Shown: positions 1 to 8,764, counted from the first letter of the stretch. The stretch is 64,000 nucleotides of DNA from UBA6244 sp963676875 (GCA_963676875.1 OY781436.1:3224001-3288000), one strand, 5' to 3'. Made by a program: numbers and translations. Notes: generated by a model not told the origin, from the letters alone.

Positions 1-1165
1 GGTAGTAATCTGTGTTTCGATCTGATTTGACACGGCAAAGGTCTATTTTTTGTTTTTTATTGTCTGTGATGGTAATCGTTGTTGCACCGGCCTCAATGTT
101 ATAGTTTTTTAAACTCGAACGACTGACACACAAATAATCATAGCCCTTGTCTTTGATCATTTTCAGATTGGCATCGGTGGCAATACCGGCATCAATTACT
201 ACAAGCGCTTTTTTTGTAGAAGAAGATGTTTTAATCCGAAGTTCGTTAATCATCCCTTCCAGCGTTTTAGAATCAGCAATGTTTCCTTCTAAAATGGAAG
301 AGTATTTGATAAAGCCTTCCGGATTGACTACCAAGGCCAACACAACTATTTTTGCATCGTTGCGTTTTTCTTTGCTCCGTCCATATTTGGCCAATTTACT
401 TCCTTGTTTGCGGCCTTCAAAATAGGTGTTGGTAAGGTCGTAAAGCATGATCTTATCCTGAATATCGAACAACTCGTTGGTACGAACAGACAGATGTTGT
501 TCCAATGCTTGTTTCTCTGAATACAGTTTTTTTGAAATATTGTACAGCCGGTCTTTTGTAATCTTTTCGATATCATAACCTGTAACCTCACATACTGAGG
601 AGTTCTGCTGTATCCAACGGGAAGTTTCCAGCTCTGAAGCCGGATATATGGCACGACTGATGATATGGCTTTGAGCCAGTTTTATCTCATCCTGACTCCA
701 GCCCTGACCTTCCAAAAAGGGGGCAATTTGTAATTGACTCATGGCCTGATAGGACAACCATTCGGCACCAACTTCCCGGACGTCTTTGTTTTTGATACTG
801 TTGATGTCTATGGTTTGTAGGTCTTTGCCGTCTTTAGGCGCTTTCTTTTGCTGTCTTTCCAACAAGACATCAATACGTTTCTCGGCAACCATTCGGTTGT
901 AAAATTCATCCACATACCGGATCACCGTTGCATCATCTGTGAAGGGAAGCTCGAATAATGGTGTTTCAGGATGGGAAACTTTTTGTGTAAGTATTTTCTG
1001 GATAAGATTTAATTGGTCGGTGGATAATTCATCAAGATAACCGGCATTCAAAATCGTCCGGTGGCATACCCTATCATTAGTATTACGGTAGCTTTCCACT
1101 AATCGGTAATAGCCCGAATAACGGTCTGTCTTAGGATTGGTACGCATGGATACTTTGAAATACAT
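1..1165 (-). mobile_element. IS1634-type (IS4 superfamily) transposase, N-terminal 388 codons, cut by window edge
   Basis: The minus strand is open from an ATG at 1165 to the first base of the window, so the C-terminal part lies outside. The start reads MYFKVSMRTNPKTDRYSGYY, a typical IS1634-family N terminus. The first catalytic Asp sits in YDLTNTYFEG (about D242) and the second in VVIDAGIATDAN (about D325), which fits the DDE core of the IS4 superfamily. The third acidic residue would be beyond the edge. No stop or frameshift was found in the 388 codons, so the gene may be intact. The outer end of the element probably lies between about 1300 and 1360, where the neighbouring gene loses its expected C terminus, but the terminal repeat could not be fixed because the other end is missing. 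Confidence 0.9.
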
Positions 1166-1312
1166 AAATGCAAAGTAAGCATGTAATTATTTGAAAATCA
1201 ATACCCCCTTGTGTACTACAAATGAGAATTCAAAAAATCAAACATTGATTATCAACCTATTACAAAACAAACTGGGCTAAATACCCCCATTTCCACCCTA
1301 AAATATCTCATT

Positions 1313-1839
1313 TTAGGCTGTTTTTTCTTGGTTTTTGATGATTTGGCTGCAACTTGGGTGAACTTTATTATGTGTAGGAAAATTGTCAGGGAATACTGCT
1401 TTAAGAAAACCTTCAGATTTTTCGGTCCACTCTATATTATTGTTCATCAACAGGTGGGGTAGTGTAAAATAATTCCAAAACGCGTAATTGGCAAAATAAG
1501 CCATATCCAAGTCGTCCCAATAAAAAAGTCTGCGTCCGTAAGGAAAATAGTCTCTCGCCTTTTTTTTTCAGAAATGATATTTCCGTTTGGGCTTTCCAGT
1601 CTTACATCATTTCCGTCAAGGATTCCAGAAACACTGCTGTCTTTTCCAATGGGTGTAATTTTGGAAAAAGGTCTGGCTATTTCCATTTTAATTTTTGCGT
1701 GTTTAAAAAATGGTCTTCGCTTTAATGTAAATGCAAGTCCTTTTACAGATACTTTGGCTTCGATAAACTTATGATTTTTCCAGAGTTCCGCACCGCCATA
1801 GGCTGTAATTGCTTTTTCAGCTGTTATGCAACGATTCAT
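1313..1839 (-). pseudogene. Frameshifted and 3'-truncated gene of unknown function
   Basis: The start at 1839 (MNRCITAEKAITAYGG) overlaps the stop of the upstream gene in an ATGA junction, as in a coupled operon. The frame runs to a run of nine A (minus strand; 1560-1568 on plus). One more A in this run would join it smoothly to the next frame, giving KARDYFPYGRRLFYWDDLDM and then AYFANYAFWNYFTLPHLLM. The peptide on both sides of the junction looks like one protein, so the break is a single-base deletion or a sequencing error. The C terminus then changes after FPTHNKVH and stops 15 residues later, close to the presumed end of the IS element, which suggests that the insertion removed the 3' end. 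The function is not recognised; the preserved part is about 160 residues with many aromatic residues. Confidence 0.7.
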
Positions 1840-2231
1840 TTTTTTGCTTCTGAAAATTTGTGGATAATGAAACTTGCTAAAAATGCTTCCAATATGCTTA
1901 ACGGAATGGCGTAAGGTAAAATTCCATAAGGCAATACGCCCATGTTTCCTGTAACAAGCCACATAAAAACAAACCCAACAAACCATGCAATAAAGGTAGT
2001 TTGAAGCATTGAGAACTTTTTATTCAGAATAAAAATGGCGATGGCAAAACACAATGACCAAACTCCCCAGATAGCGCCATTAATGGGTGCTGAAGGGAAT
2101 ACAAGACCAAGTCCTTGGTAATGTGCTGTCCAATAAGATTTAAGTAAAAATTCGTTTCTGGCAAATTCGGAAATACTAATCCAGCTGGTGGCAAGTAAAA
2201 TTGGTAAAATAGTTTTTTTCATCGTTGTCAT
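1836..2231 (-). CDS. Small four-helix integral membrane protein, unknown function
   Basis: This 131-residue protein has four hydrophobic segments at about residues 5-27, 50-72, 73-96 and 102-125, and no catalytic motif. The segment GAIWGVWSLCFAIAIFIL and the short loops suggest a polytopic inner-membrane protein of a small uncharacterised family. It overlaps the next gene by 4 bp (ATGA), so the two were probably made together; that partner is now broken. ATG starts exist at 2231 and 2222, and the sequence does not decide between them. No clear TAnnTTTG promoter was found just upstream. Confidence 0.7.
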   Translation of the reverse strand: MTTMKKTILPILLATSWISISEFARNEFLLKSYWTAHYQGLGLVFPSAPINGAIWGVWSLCFAIAIFILNKKFSMLQTTFIAWFVGFVFMWLVTGNMGVLPYGILPYAIPLSILEAFLASFIIHKFSEAKK

Positions 2232-2728
2232 ATTAGTTATTAGTTTTCTCTTTTAGTTTTGGACATTTGGTTTTTAAATCATGTTTAATGTTCAATTTCG
2301 TAAGCGATAACGGGTTTCAAACTGATCATTTTTCTTACCAAATCAGAAGTGTGCGATAGCGTTCGAAAACCTCTGTAATCCTTTAAAATTATACACGTTA
2401 GCAATAGTATTCTTTATCCTTTTCTAAAAGTGTTCTCGATTTTCTAAAAAACAAATTTATTTTTTTTTCAATTTTATAAGAAACTGTCTAAATTTTATTT
2501 TAGGGCTCCGTTAGGAGCCAAATATGGGTAGATGGATAATCTTTTTCATTTATTTCGTCCGCCATGGGCGGACGATACAATCGTGCTGAAATGACCTTTC
2601 CTACCCATATGTTTTACCAACAAGAAAAACTTAGACAGTTTCTAAATTTTGTGCCCATCAGCAGACGTTATTGATATTCCCATAATCCCCTGCATATTGC
2701 CAGGCTTGCACAGGTAACTATTCAATTG
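2232..2728. other. Intergenic region of about 500 bp holding a MITE-like element
   Basis: No credible gene lies here. The region is A+T-rich and its centre is the palindromic element at 2479-2643. The stretch 2232-2478 shows nothing that could be assigned, apart from being the upstream region of the small membrane protein gene. Confidence 0.6.
2479..2643. repeat. MITE-like palindromic element with 13-bp terminal inverted repeats
   Basis: The left end AGAAACTGTCTAA (2479-2491) is the exact reverse complement of the right end at 2631-2643. Inside are three further inverted repeats: GGCTCC/GGAGCC (hairpin at about 2504-2519), ATATGGGTAG (2522-2531) against CTACCCATAT (2601-2610), and an 8-bp-arm hairpin CGTCCGCC/GGCGGACG at 2556-2574. 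At 165 bp with no coding capacity it looks like a non-autonomous miniature element or a strongly folded RNA element. No transposase with matching ends was seen in the window, and no certain target duplication could be defined. Confidence 0.65.
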
Positions 2729-3178
2729 TTAGCCATCGTTATTATTCAGCAATCTGATTAATTCGGTATTAAACTCGTTGCCATTTGATAAATGACCAAA
2801 AAATGCGATGTCAAAATTTTCAACTTCCGGAACTGTTTTTTTTAGTGTCTCAATTCCCTTGGTTGTCAGTTTAATTACTTTGGCTCTCGTGTCAGTTTCA
2901 TGTTCTTTACGGCTAATCAATTCTTTTTCAATTAGTTTCCTGATGACATTTGATGTCATCATCTTGTCGATCTCAATAAAATTGGCAATATCTGCTTGAG
3001 TGAAAATTCTATTTTGGCTTGAAAGCCAAAACGCACTTGCCAGAACTACAAACTGAGTGTGTGTTAACTCGTTTTGCTTCAGTATTTTATTAATTTCTCG
3101 TTGCCATAAATGAGTTACCCTCCACAAAAGGAACCCATTACTTTCGCCCGGAGTTTTAAACTTGAAGATGTGAGTCAT
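2729..3178 (-). CDS. MarR family transcriptional regulator
   Basis: This 149-residue protein has the MarR winged-helix layout. An N-terminal helix pair leads into LTHTQFVVLASAFWL (about 38-52), then the helix-turn-helix around FTQADIANFIEIDKMMTSNVIRKL (about 59-82), and the wing with KEHETDTRAKVIKLTTKG (about 92-110). MarR proteins bind DNA as dimers and usually repress nearby genes until a ligand binds. Its ATG at 3178 lies 1 bp after the end of the upstream SRPBCC gene, so the two are almost certainly co-transcribed. The partner may relate to the sensed ligand, but that is inference. Confidence 0.9.
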   Translation of the reverse strand: MTHIFKFKTPGESNGFLLWRVTHLWQREINKILKQNELTHTQFVVLASAFWLSSQNRIFTQADIANFIEIDKMMTSNVIRKLIEKELISRKEHETDTRAKVIKLTTKGIETLKKTVPEVENFDIAFFGHLSNGNEFNTELIRLLNNNDG

Positions 3179-3179
3179 A

Positions 3180-3596
3180 TCAGTTCTTTTCAGCCATAGT
3201 TGATAAATTTTCCATTGCTTTCGGTAATTCCTTTATGAGTTTCTTGCCGATTATCCTTGAAAATAGAAATGTCAATATTCCTTTTATTTCAACGGTGTGA
3301 GAAATGAATAATTCCCCGTTTTTTTCTTCCAATTGGTGAATGAAATCCATCTTGGTCAAGGGTAAATACGAACGACTGGTAAACCCTTGTAACCTGTTAA
3401 CCGAAATCAGTATAAATTTTGATTTGGGTCCTTTTGCAGGTTTTAATGTTCCATAAGTCCCAACTTCAAACTTTCCGTTTAGTTCAGAATATTCCACTTC
3501 ATTATCCCACCTATTCCAGTTCCTTACATCACCCCACAAATTCCATATTTGTTCTCGTGAAGCATTTGTTTTAATCGTTACTTTTTGCGACCACAT
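3180..3596 (-). CDS. SRPBCC (START-like/polyketide-cyclase fold) protein
   Basis: The 138-residue protein begins MWSQKVTIKTNASREQIWNLWGDV, the usual first strand and helix of the SRPBCC ligand-binding fold. The pattern WGDVRNWNRWDNEVEYSELNG is typical of polyketide cyclase 2/dehydrase-like members. The long C-terminal helix (about 113-135, LFSRIIGKKLIKELPKAM) completes the cavity. Such proteins bind small hydrophobic molecules; no catalytic residue can be named. It is the first gene of a two-gene unit with the MarR regulator and has a good -7 element at 3623-3630. Confidence 0.85.
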   Translation of the reverse strand: MWSQKVTIKTNASREQIWNLWGDVRNWNRWDNEVEYSELNGKFEVGTYGTLKPAKGPKSKFILISVNRLQGFTSRSYLPLTKMDFIHQLEEKNGELFISHTVEIKGILTFLFSRIIGKKLIKELPKAMENLSTMAEKN

Positions 3597-3622
3597 AGTA
3601 TTGTTGTTGGCAGATTATTTCG

Positions 3623-3630
3623 CAAAGATA
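3623..3630 (-). promoter_or_regulatory. -7 promoter element TATCTTTG for the SRPBCC/marR unit
   Basis: On the minus strand this reads TATCTTTG, matching the Bacteroidota -7 consensus TAnnTTTG, 26 bp upstream of the ATG at 3596. No clear -33 TTTG was found. Confidence 0.5.
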
Positions 3631-3709
3631 TGAAGATAAAGTATATGCATATATAATAATTAGATATACTTTATCATGCTGTGGATAGCAATGTGTTGAA
3701 TACAATCGG

Positions 3710-4327
3710 CTACTTCCCAAATGTATATCCAATATGCACTGTGATAAAAGGAGTAAGTGGCGATATCGTATAAGTTAATTGATCAATGGCGTTATTCCCG
3801 GAAATTTTGCTCGTATAACCCAATCCAAACCAGGGTTTTACATAAAACGGAAAACTAAAGGGTTGCCAGTTGTATCCCACCGAGGGCATGACCAACAGAT
3901 TACTGTATTTGCTCTCCTTGCCTGGAATATTGTCGATGGTGTTTTTGTAGTTCTGCACACCGGCCTGTAAACCAACAAACCAAAGTTTATTGGCCTCCTT
4001 AAAATAATATTCCCCAAACAGTGAATAGGCGCTGTTAATTCTCACATTCCACCCTTTATCTTTGTTGTCTGCGTTCATATTTATCAAAAAATCAGGCATG
4101 TTCATGCCATAAGTGCCGGCTCCAATTAACAGGTGGTTGCAGTTTTTTGGCTTGATGCGAAAATGAAAGGCATACCCGCCAAAAGCAAATGTCGAAGGGT
4201 CTGTTTCGATGGAGAAGGTGGTTTTATTCTCATGATTTTTGTTTGAGTCTTGCGCTTCAATTTTTGAAACTGAGAGACAAAGAAATGCCAGTATGGCAAA
4301 TGAAATAGATTTGATTTTTGTGTTCAT
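3710..4327 (-). CDS. Exported beta-barrel-like protein, hypothetical
   Basis: This is a 205-residue protein with a signal peptide (about 1-25: KSISFAILAFLCLSVSKIEA, then QDSN). The mature part is rich in alternating aromatic/polar strands (AFGGYAFHFRIKPK, SLFGEYYFKEANKLWFVGLQ, VMPSVGYNWQPF, TPFITVHIGYTFGK). It ends with a beta-signal-like aromatic strand, GYTFGK. This suggests a small outer-membrane beta-barrel or OmpW-like protein, but no specific family is recognised. It lies 23 bp downstream of a methyltransferase gene on the same strand and may share its transcript. Confidence 0.8.
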   Translation of the reverse strand: MNTKIKSISFAILAFLCLSVSKIEAQDSNKNHENKTTFSIETDPSTFAFGGYAFHFRIKPKNCNHLLIGAGTYGMNMPDFLINMNADNKDKGWNVRINSAYSLFGEYYFKEANKLWFVGLQAGVQNYKNTIDNIPGKESKYSNLLVMPSVGYNWQPFSFPFYVKPWFGLGYTSKISGNNAIDQLTYTISPLTPFITVHIGYTFGK

Positions 4328-4350
4328 TGTTTTTAGTTTTAATGGTTTAT

Positions 4351-4977
4351 TTATTTTGAAATTATTTCTATCGTAGCGTTGTAATTGAAGGTAAACGACT
4401 TCCTGTAGTTCAATTTATTTTCATTGGCGTAATTTTCCAACCATCGATGTCTCTGCCATTTTCTGGCTCTTCGTGTTGTGGCCAGTTTCCAAATGGGGTA
4501 GGTGAAATTGTTGATCGAAAAGCGATAATTCCACACTTCGAAAAAAGAGGCAAGGATCGGCTTGCTGCCTGATGGATTGAGAATGATGATGCTGCCCCGA
4601 GGTTTCAAAACACGCAAGGCTTCGTTTATCAAGATGAATTTGATGCTGTCGTCAACCAGAAACAAAACCGAACAAATAGTCACGACATCAAATTGCTGAT
4701 TTGCATATGTAAGGGGCTTATTCGATTCCTGATATTCGAAGGATATGTTTTTAGGTGAAACACTTTTTCTTGCCTTATCTATCATGGCTCTGCTTATATC
4801 GATACCGGTTATCTGTAATCCCGAATCTTTGCTTATCAACATTTGTGGGAGAGTTCCCGGCCCGGTTCCAATATCTAAAATTTGTTTGTGCTCAGGGTTG
4901 GACAAAACTAAATCTACAACCGGGTTGAGAAAGTCAGGATACCATCCACTGTGGGTTGCTTTTAAAAAGATGGACAT
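4351..4977 (-). CDS. Class I SAM-dependent methyltransferase
   Basis: The 208-residue protein has motif I ILDIGTGPGTLPQML (about 36-50) and the acidic motif II position ITGIDISRAMIDKAR (about 57-71). FDVVTICSVLFLVDD (about 99-113) and LRVLKPRGSIIILNPSG (about 124-140) complete the Rossmann-like fold of UbiE/methyltransferase-11 type enzymes. The substrate cannot be told. The C-terminal part is basic (TTRRARKWQRHRW) and might contact a membrane or nucleic acid. The gene is followed 23 bp later by the exported barrel-like protein gene. Confidence 0.9.
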   Translation of the reverse strand: MSIFLKATHSGWYPDFLNPVVDLVLSNPEHKQILDIGTGPGTLPQMLISKDSGLQITGIDISRAMIDKARKSVSPKNISFEYQESNKPLTYANQQFDVVTICSVLFLVDDSIKFILINEALRVLKPRGSIIILNPSGSKPILASFFEVWNYRFSINNFTYPIWKLATTRRARKWQRHRWLENYANENKLNYRKSFTFNYNATIEIISK

Positions 4978-5069
4978 ATTTCTTACTTTAATTGTGACTA
5001 TTGTTCTTGTTGCTAAAATTTATATAGATAAACAACATATTAAGAATATTTAGATAAGAGCAAAAAAAA

Positions 5070-5492
5070 TTACCCCGTATTCAGGATATCTTTTAAAGTA
5101 GTTTGACTTAAAGCCGTTTTCATCACATTTTCAACATTATGCAGCGCGTCAGTTACGGCTTTTTTAAGGTCGTCGGGTCTTTTGCTTTTTACATTTAACT
5201 CGAAACTTGTTTGAAAAAGCGATTTTTGGTTTTCAATGGCTTTAAGGATATCAAGCAATGTTATTTGCTCAGGATTTTTCGCAAATCTTACCCCACCATT
5301 AATGCCTTCTTTCGATTCTAAAATCCCTGCCCGTATTAAATTCTTGAAAATGACTGACAGCGTTGGCTTTGGTATATTCAGTAATTCTGAAATGACCTTG
5401 GTGGAGATATACTCTGTTTCGCCCCGCCTTATCTTATCAGAAATAAAAGCCAGTACCAGAATTGATTTCGAAAATGAAAGTGAATAAGCCAT
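5070..5492 (-). CDS. Rrf2 family transcriptional regulator without Fe-S cysteines
   Basis: The winged helix of Rrf2 proteins is seen in ISTKVISELLNIPKPTLSVIFKNL (about 30-53 from the ATG) followed by AGILESKEGINGGVRFAKNP, with the family's typical G-x-NGG wing. The C-terminal helix continues through LLDILKAIEN. IscR/NsrR-type members carry three cysteines for an Fe-S cluster; this one has no cysteine at all, so it must sense something else or be constitutive. A TTG at 5522 would add ten residues, but the ATG at 5492 (MAYSLSFSKS) aligns better with the family start. It stands alone. Confidence 0.85.
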   Translation of the reverse strand: MAYSLSFSKSILVLAFISDKIRRGETEYISTKVISELLNIPKPTLSVIFKNLIRAGILESKEGINGGVRFAKNPEQITLLDILKAIENQKSLFQTSFELNVKSKRPDDLKKAVTDALHNVENVMKTALSQTTLKDILNTG

Positions 5493-5706
5493 AACTACAT
5501 ATTCGTAATATTTAGTTTGCAATAATACAATAAATTTTTAATTCCTAAATTTTTTTTGATATTTTTTTTGAAAACAGTTTATTTCTTACGGTACAGTGTA
5601 TTGTTTTAATATGACCATAATGGTTTTGATTTGAAAACAGTGGCCTTAATTCGTGTATAATGGGCCTATTTGAAAAATCAACTCGTTCCTTAGCCCATCC
5701 GCCAAC

Positions 5707-6321
5707 TTAATCTCCCTTATACAAAGTAGGCAGTGCAATTTTGTACTTCACAATCCACAACCTGAGCACGATGATAAACAACATGGGGATAAATTGCATG
5801 AAAGGGTGGTGCGAAATATATTTGTCGAGTACCAGATAAAGAATTCCTCCGGCAATGCTTACAGTGGCATAAATTTCCTTCTTAAAAATAACGGGGACTT
5901 CATTTACCAGAATATCTCTGATCACACCGCCAAAGGCACCGGTAAGTGTTCCCAGGATAATGCAATTAACATGGTTGAGGTGATATTCAATACCAATTTG
6001 CACGCCAATCACGGTATATAAAGCCAGCCCGATGGTGTCGAAAAAAAACAGGGGTTTTAGGAGGTAATTCAGCTTGCGACGAAACAAAATGGCAAAAACG
6101 GTTCCCGCGATAATGAAGTAGATGTACATGGGTTCGTAAAGCCAAAACACCGGTTTTCCTTCGATGAGGATGTCGCGCATGGTTCCTCCGCCCACAGCCG
6201 TAACGAAGGCAATAATCAACACCCCGAACGGGTCGAATTTGTTGTTCATGGCCGTCAGCGCCCCCGAAATGGCAAAAGCAAAAGTTCCCGCGATACTGAT
6301 ATAATTGATGAATTGATCCAT
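5707..6321 (-). CDS. TRIC/UPF0126 (YicG-like) cation channel family membrane protein
   Basis: The protein of about 204 residues consists of two similar halves, each with three membrane segments. It carries the family hallmarks GTFAFAISGALTAM, VTAVGGGTMRDIL and, in the second half, GTLTGAFGGVIRDIL. Prokaryotic TRIC-type channels form trimers and conduct K+ or other monovalent cations. The open frame extends upstream to 6435, but that part reads into the tandem repeat array. The ATG at 6321 (MDQFINYISIAG) matches the usual start, and a -7 element lies at 6347-6354. Confidence 0.92.
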   Translation of the reverse strand: MDQFINYISIAGTFAFAISGALTAMNNKFDPFGVLIIAFVTAVGGGTMRDILIEGKPVFWLYEPMYIYFIIAGTVFAILFRRKLNYLLKPLFFFDTIGLALYTVIGVQIGIEYHLNHVNCIILGTLTGAFGGVIRDILVNEVPVIFKKEIYATVSIAGGILYLVLDKYISHHPFMQFIPMLFIIVLRLWIVKYKIALPTLYKGD

Positions 6322-6346
6322 ATAATGAACTATCCTGTATTTTCGA

Positions 6347-6354
6347 CAAAAGTA
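6347..6354 (-). promoter_or_regulatory. -7 promoter element TACTTTTG for the TRIC gene
   Basis: On the minus strand this matches TAnnTTTG and lies 25 bp before the ATG at 6321, which supports that start over the upstream one. Confidence 0.5.
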
Positions 6355-6426
6355 CTTGTTTAATGATATAGTTGGGTCGATAGTGATAACAAACCATGGC
6401 CCAACTTCAAGAATAACCTGCTTTTG

Positions 6427-7675
6427 AAACCCCACCCCAGCCCTCCCCCAAGGGGAGGGAGCTGCCTGTTGACGATGTTAGAAACTCAAAGAAAACCCTC
6501 AAGTCCTCCCCTTGGGGGTCCCGATTCATCGGGATAGGAGGGGTGCACCCTAAAGATTTAGGAGTCGACAAACCTGCTTTTGAAACCCCACCCCAGCCCT
6601 CCCCCAAGGGGAGGGAACTGCCTGTTGATGATGTTAGAAACTCAAAGAAAACCCCCAAGTCCTCCCCTTGGGGGTCCCGATTCATCGGGATAGGAGGGGT
6701 GCACCCTAAAGATTTAGGAGTCGACAAACCTGCCTTTGAAACCCCACCCCAGCCCTCCCCCAAGGGGAGGTAGCTGCCTGTTGATGATGTAAGTAAATCA
6801 AAGAAAACCCTCAAGTCCTCCCCTTGGGGGTCCCGATTCATCGGGATAGGAGGGGTGCACCCTAAAGATTTAGGAGTCGACAAACCTGCTTTTGAAACCC
6901 CACCCCAGCCCTCCCCCAAGGGGAGGGAGCTGCCTGTTGATGATGTTAGAAACTCAAAGAAAACCCCCAAGTCCTCCCCTTGGGGGTCCCGATTCATCGG
7001 GATAGGAGGGGTGCACCCTAAAGATTTAGGAGTCGACAAACCTGCTTTTGAAACCCCACCCTAGCCCTCCCCCAAGGGGAGGGAGCTGCCTGTTGATGAT
7101 GTTAGAAACTCAAAGAAAACCCCCAAGTCCTCCCCTTGGGGGAGGATTTAGGTGGGGTTCATCCTAAAGATTTTGGAGTCGACAAACCTGCCTTTGAAAC
7201 CCCACCCCAGCCCTCCCCCAAGGGGAGGTAGCTGCCTGTTGATGATGTAAGTAAATCAAAGAAAACCCTCAAGTCCTCCCCTTGGGGGTCCCGATTCATC
7301 GGGATAGGAGGGGTTTTTCCTGATGAGTTAGGAGGGGTTCATCCTAAAGATTTTGGAGTCGACAGACCTGCCTTTTAAACCCCACCCCAGCCCTCCCCCA
7401 AGGGGAGGGAGCTGCCTGTTGATGATGTTAGAAACTCAAAGAAAACCCCCAAGTCCTCCCCCTGGGGGTCCCGATTCATTGGGATAGGAGGGGTTTTTCC
7501 TGATGAGTTAGGAGGGGTTCATCCTAAAGATTTTGGAGTCGACAGACCTGCCTTTTGAAACCCCACCCCAGCCCTCCCCCAAGGGGAGGGAACTGCCTGT
7601 TGAAAAAGTCATTATTTCAAGGTAAACCCCCAAGTCCTCCCCTTGGGGGTCCCGATTCATCGGGATAGGAGGGGT
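6427..7675. repeat. Tandem array of eight ~156-bp hairpin-rich units
   Basis: Units begin with AAACCCCACCC at about 6427, 6583, 6739, 6895, 7051, 7197, 7377 and 7558, giving spacings of 156, 156, 156, 156, 146, 180 and 181 bp. The last unit is partial. Each unit holds the hairpin CCTCCCC-CAA-GGGGAGG, and most hold a second strong palindrome TCCCGAT-TC-ATCGGGA flanked by CTCCCC and GGAGGGG. The first five units are nearly identical and the last three more diverged, with an extra TTTTTCCTGATGAGTTAGG block. Because 156 is divisible by three, long repeated reading frames appear on both strands; these are not genes. The array sits between the TRIC gene and a gene-free region. Confidence 0.9.
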
Positions 7676-8051
7676 ATAGCATGAGCGATTGCAAAATCTT
7701 TAATGTCATTCAGGATGCTTTGGGAAGATAAAATATGCTGAAAGAGGCATAAAGATATTAATTTCCGATGACTAATTCAACAGAAATCAGTCCGCTCCGA
7801 GAAGTCGTTCATTTATTAGAAAGTTTTTAATAACGCTTCAACTTCAAATTAACCACTTGGTACAAAAGATACATGTTATTGATAAGTAGGGCTTTGTATA
7901 ACCTCAAAAAAAACTCTGTGGTAAACTCTGTGGTAAACTCTGTGGAACTCTGTGTTAAAAAATTTGTTTCTATCCTTTTCGGAGTAAGCTCCAGAAATTA
8001 TATACTGATCAAAACATAAATACTGCAAGCCTATTAAAAAAAAGTGGATGC
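7676..8051. other. Intergenic region with dispersed repeat copy A
   Basis: No gene is supported in these 376 bp. Positions 7826-7986 are related to 13091-13250 and include three close copies of AACTCTGTGGT followed by AAAAAATTTGTTTC. The remainder is A+T-rich and unassigned. Confidence 0.6.
7826..7986 (+). repeat. Dispersed repeat, copy A (related to 13091-13250)
   Basis: The two copies share the order of several blocks: AACGCTTC, AAAGATACAT, TTTGT(A/G)TAACCTCA, a cluster of AACTCTG(T/C)GG units, AAAAATTTGTTTC and CTTTTCGGA. The conservation is patchy rather than exact, as expected for an old interspersed repeat or the decayed flank of a mobile gene. Confidence 0.65.
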
Positions 8052-8624
8052 TTAAAACCCCACCCCAAACCCAATACGGATAATGGGATTGGTATACACA
8101 TAGGAGGAATTCTCGTTTTCGAGTACATTGAACAACACCGCTATGGAAGTAAACCCACGGCCACCAATGGGCTGAAGCAATCCTCCGCCCACAAACAGGC
8201 TATTGAGCCAAAGCCGGTCGCTCTCTCCCGTTAGTGCATTGTTTGGAATCTCCAGGTTGAGTGCTTCGTATTCCACCTGTCCAAAAAAAGACTTGATAAA
8301 CTGATATCGGGCAAAGAGGCTGGCGCCGTAGTCGTTCAAATTAAACCGGGTTCCGTAATACTTATAACTGCTGTAGATGTAGGTAACCCTGGTGCCAACG
8401 GCCAGCTTGGGCGTTACTTTGTAGCCCACCAGCGGGGCAATTTCAAAACTGCCGCCATAGCTCGAAAAGCTACCACCAATCATGCCACCGGCGAACCAAC
8501 GTTGGGGTTTTGCTTCGCTTTCGCTTTGGCTTACGTTACCTAAATTCATGTATTGAGCATTGGCGCTCAGAGCCGTCATCAACATCAGAAAAACGACAAT
8601 CGTGGAGCTTATGGAGGTTTTCAT
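8052..8624 (-). CDS. Outer-membrane beta-barrel protein, hypothetical
   Basis: From the ATG at 8624 the protein has 190 residues. A signal peptide (about 1-23, MLMTALSANA then QYMNLG) is followed by alternating strands typical of an eight-stranded barrel: GGMIGGSFSSYGGSFEIAP, VTPKLAVGTRVTYIYSSYK, NDYGASLFARYQFI, FFGQVEYEALN and a terminal strand IIRIGFGVGF ending in F. This is the pattern of small OmpA/OmpX-like porin-fold proteins. The open frame has an earlier ATG (8654), but the signal peptide fixes the start. A -7 element at 8652-8659 is consistent with this. Its specific role is unknown. Confidence 0.85.
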   Translation of the reverse strand: MKTSISSTIVVFLMLMTALSANAQYMNLGNVSQSESEAKPQRWFAGGMIGGSFSSYGGSFEIAPLVGYKVTPKLAVGTRVTYIYSSYKYYGTRFNLNDYGASLFARYQFIKSFFGQVEYEALNLEIPNNALTGESDRLWLNSLFVGGGLLQPIGGRGFTSIAVLFNVLENENSSYVYTNPIIRIGFGVGF

Positions 8625-8651
8625 GTGTTTTTGTATTTGAATTGGATGGCT

Positions 8652-8659
8652 CAAAAATA
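8652..8659 (-). promoter_or_regulatory. -7 promoter element TATTTTTG for the barrel protein gene
   Basis: This minus-strand TAnnTTTG match is 27 bp upstream of the ATG at 8624. Confidence 0.45.
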
Positions 8660-8764
8660 CAATAATAATGCCGAATTTGCGTATCTGTTAACATAATGGG
8701 CACGGTTTGGATGACCAAACAAATCCCGACTCCCAACCAAAGCGTCGGTTTGTTGATTATGAGC

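Noticed and set aside
346..654. 102-residue minus-strand frame in the IS region
   Set aside because: It is an alternative frame under the transposase gene, which is continuously open from 1165 to 1.
6407..7039. Long reading frames of 52-residue repeats on both strands in the tandem array
   Set aside because: The frames exist only because the unit is 156 bp (divisible by three); they follow hairpin repeats, have no promoter, and break as soon as unit length changes.
6427..7675. Possible CRISPR array
   Set aside because: The units are contiguous repeats of about 156 bp with no unique spacers, and no cas genes are present.
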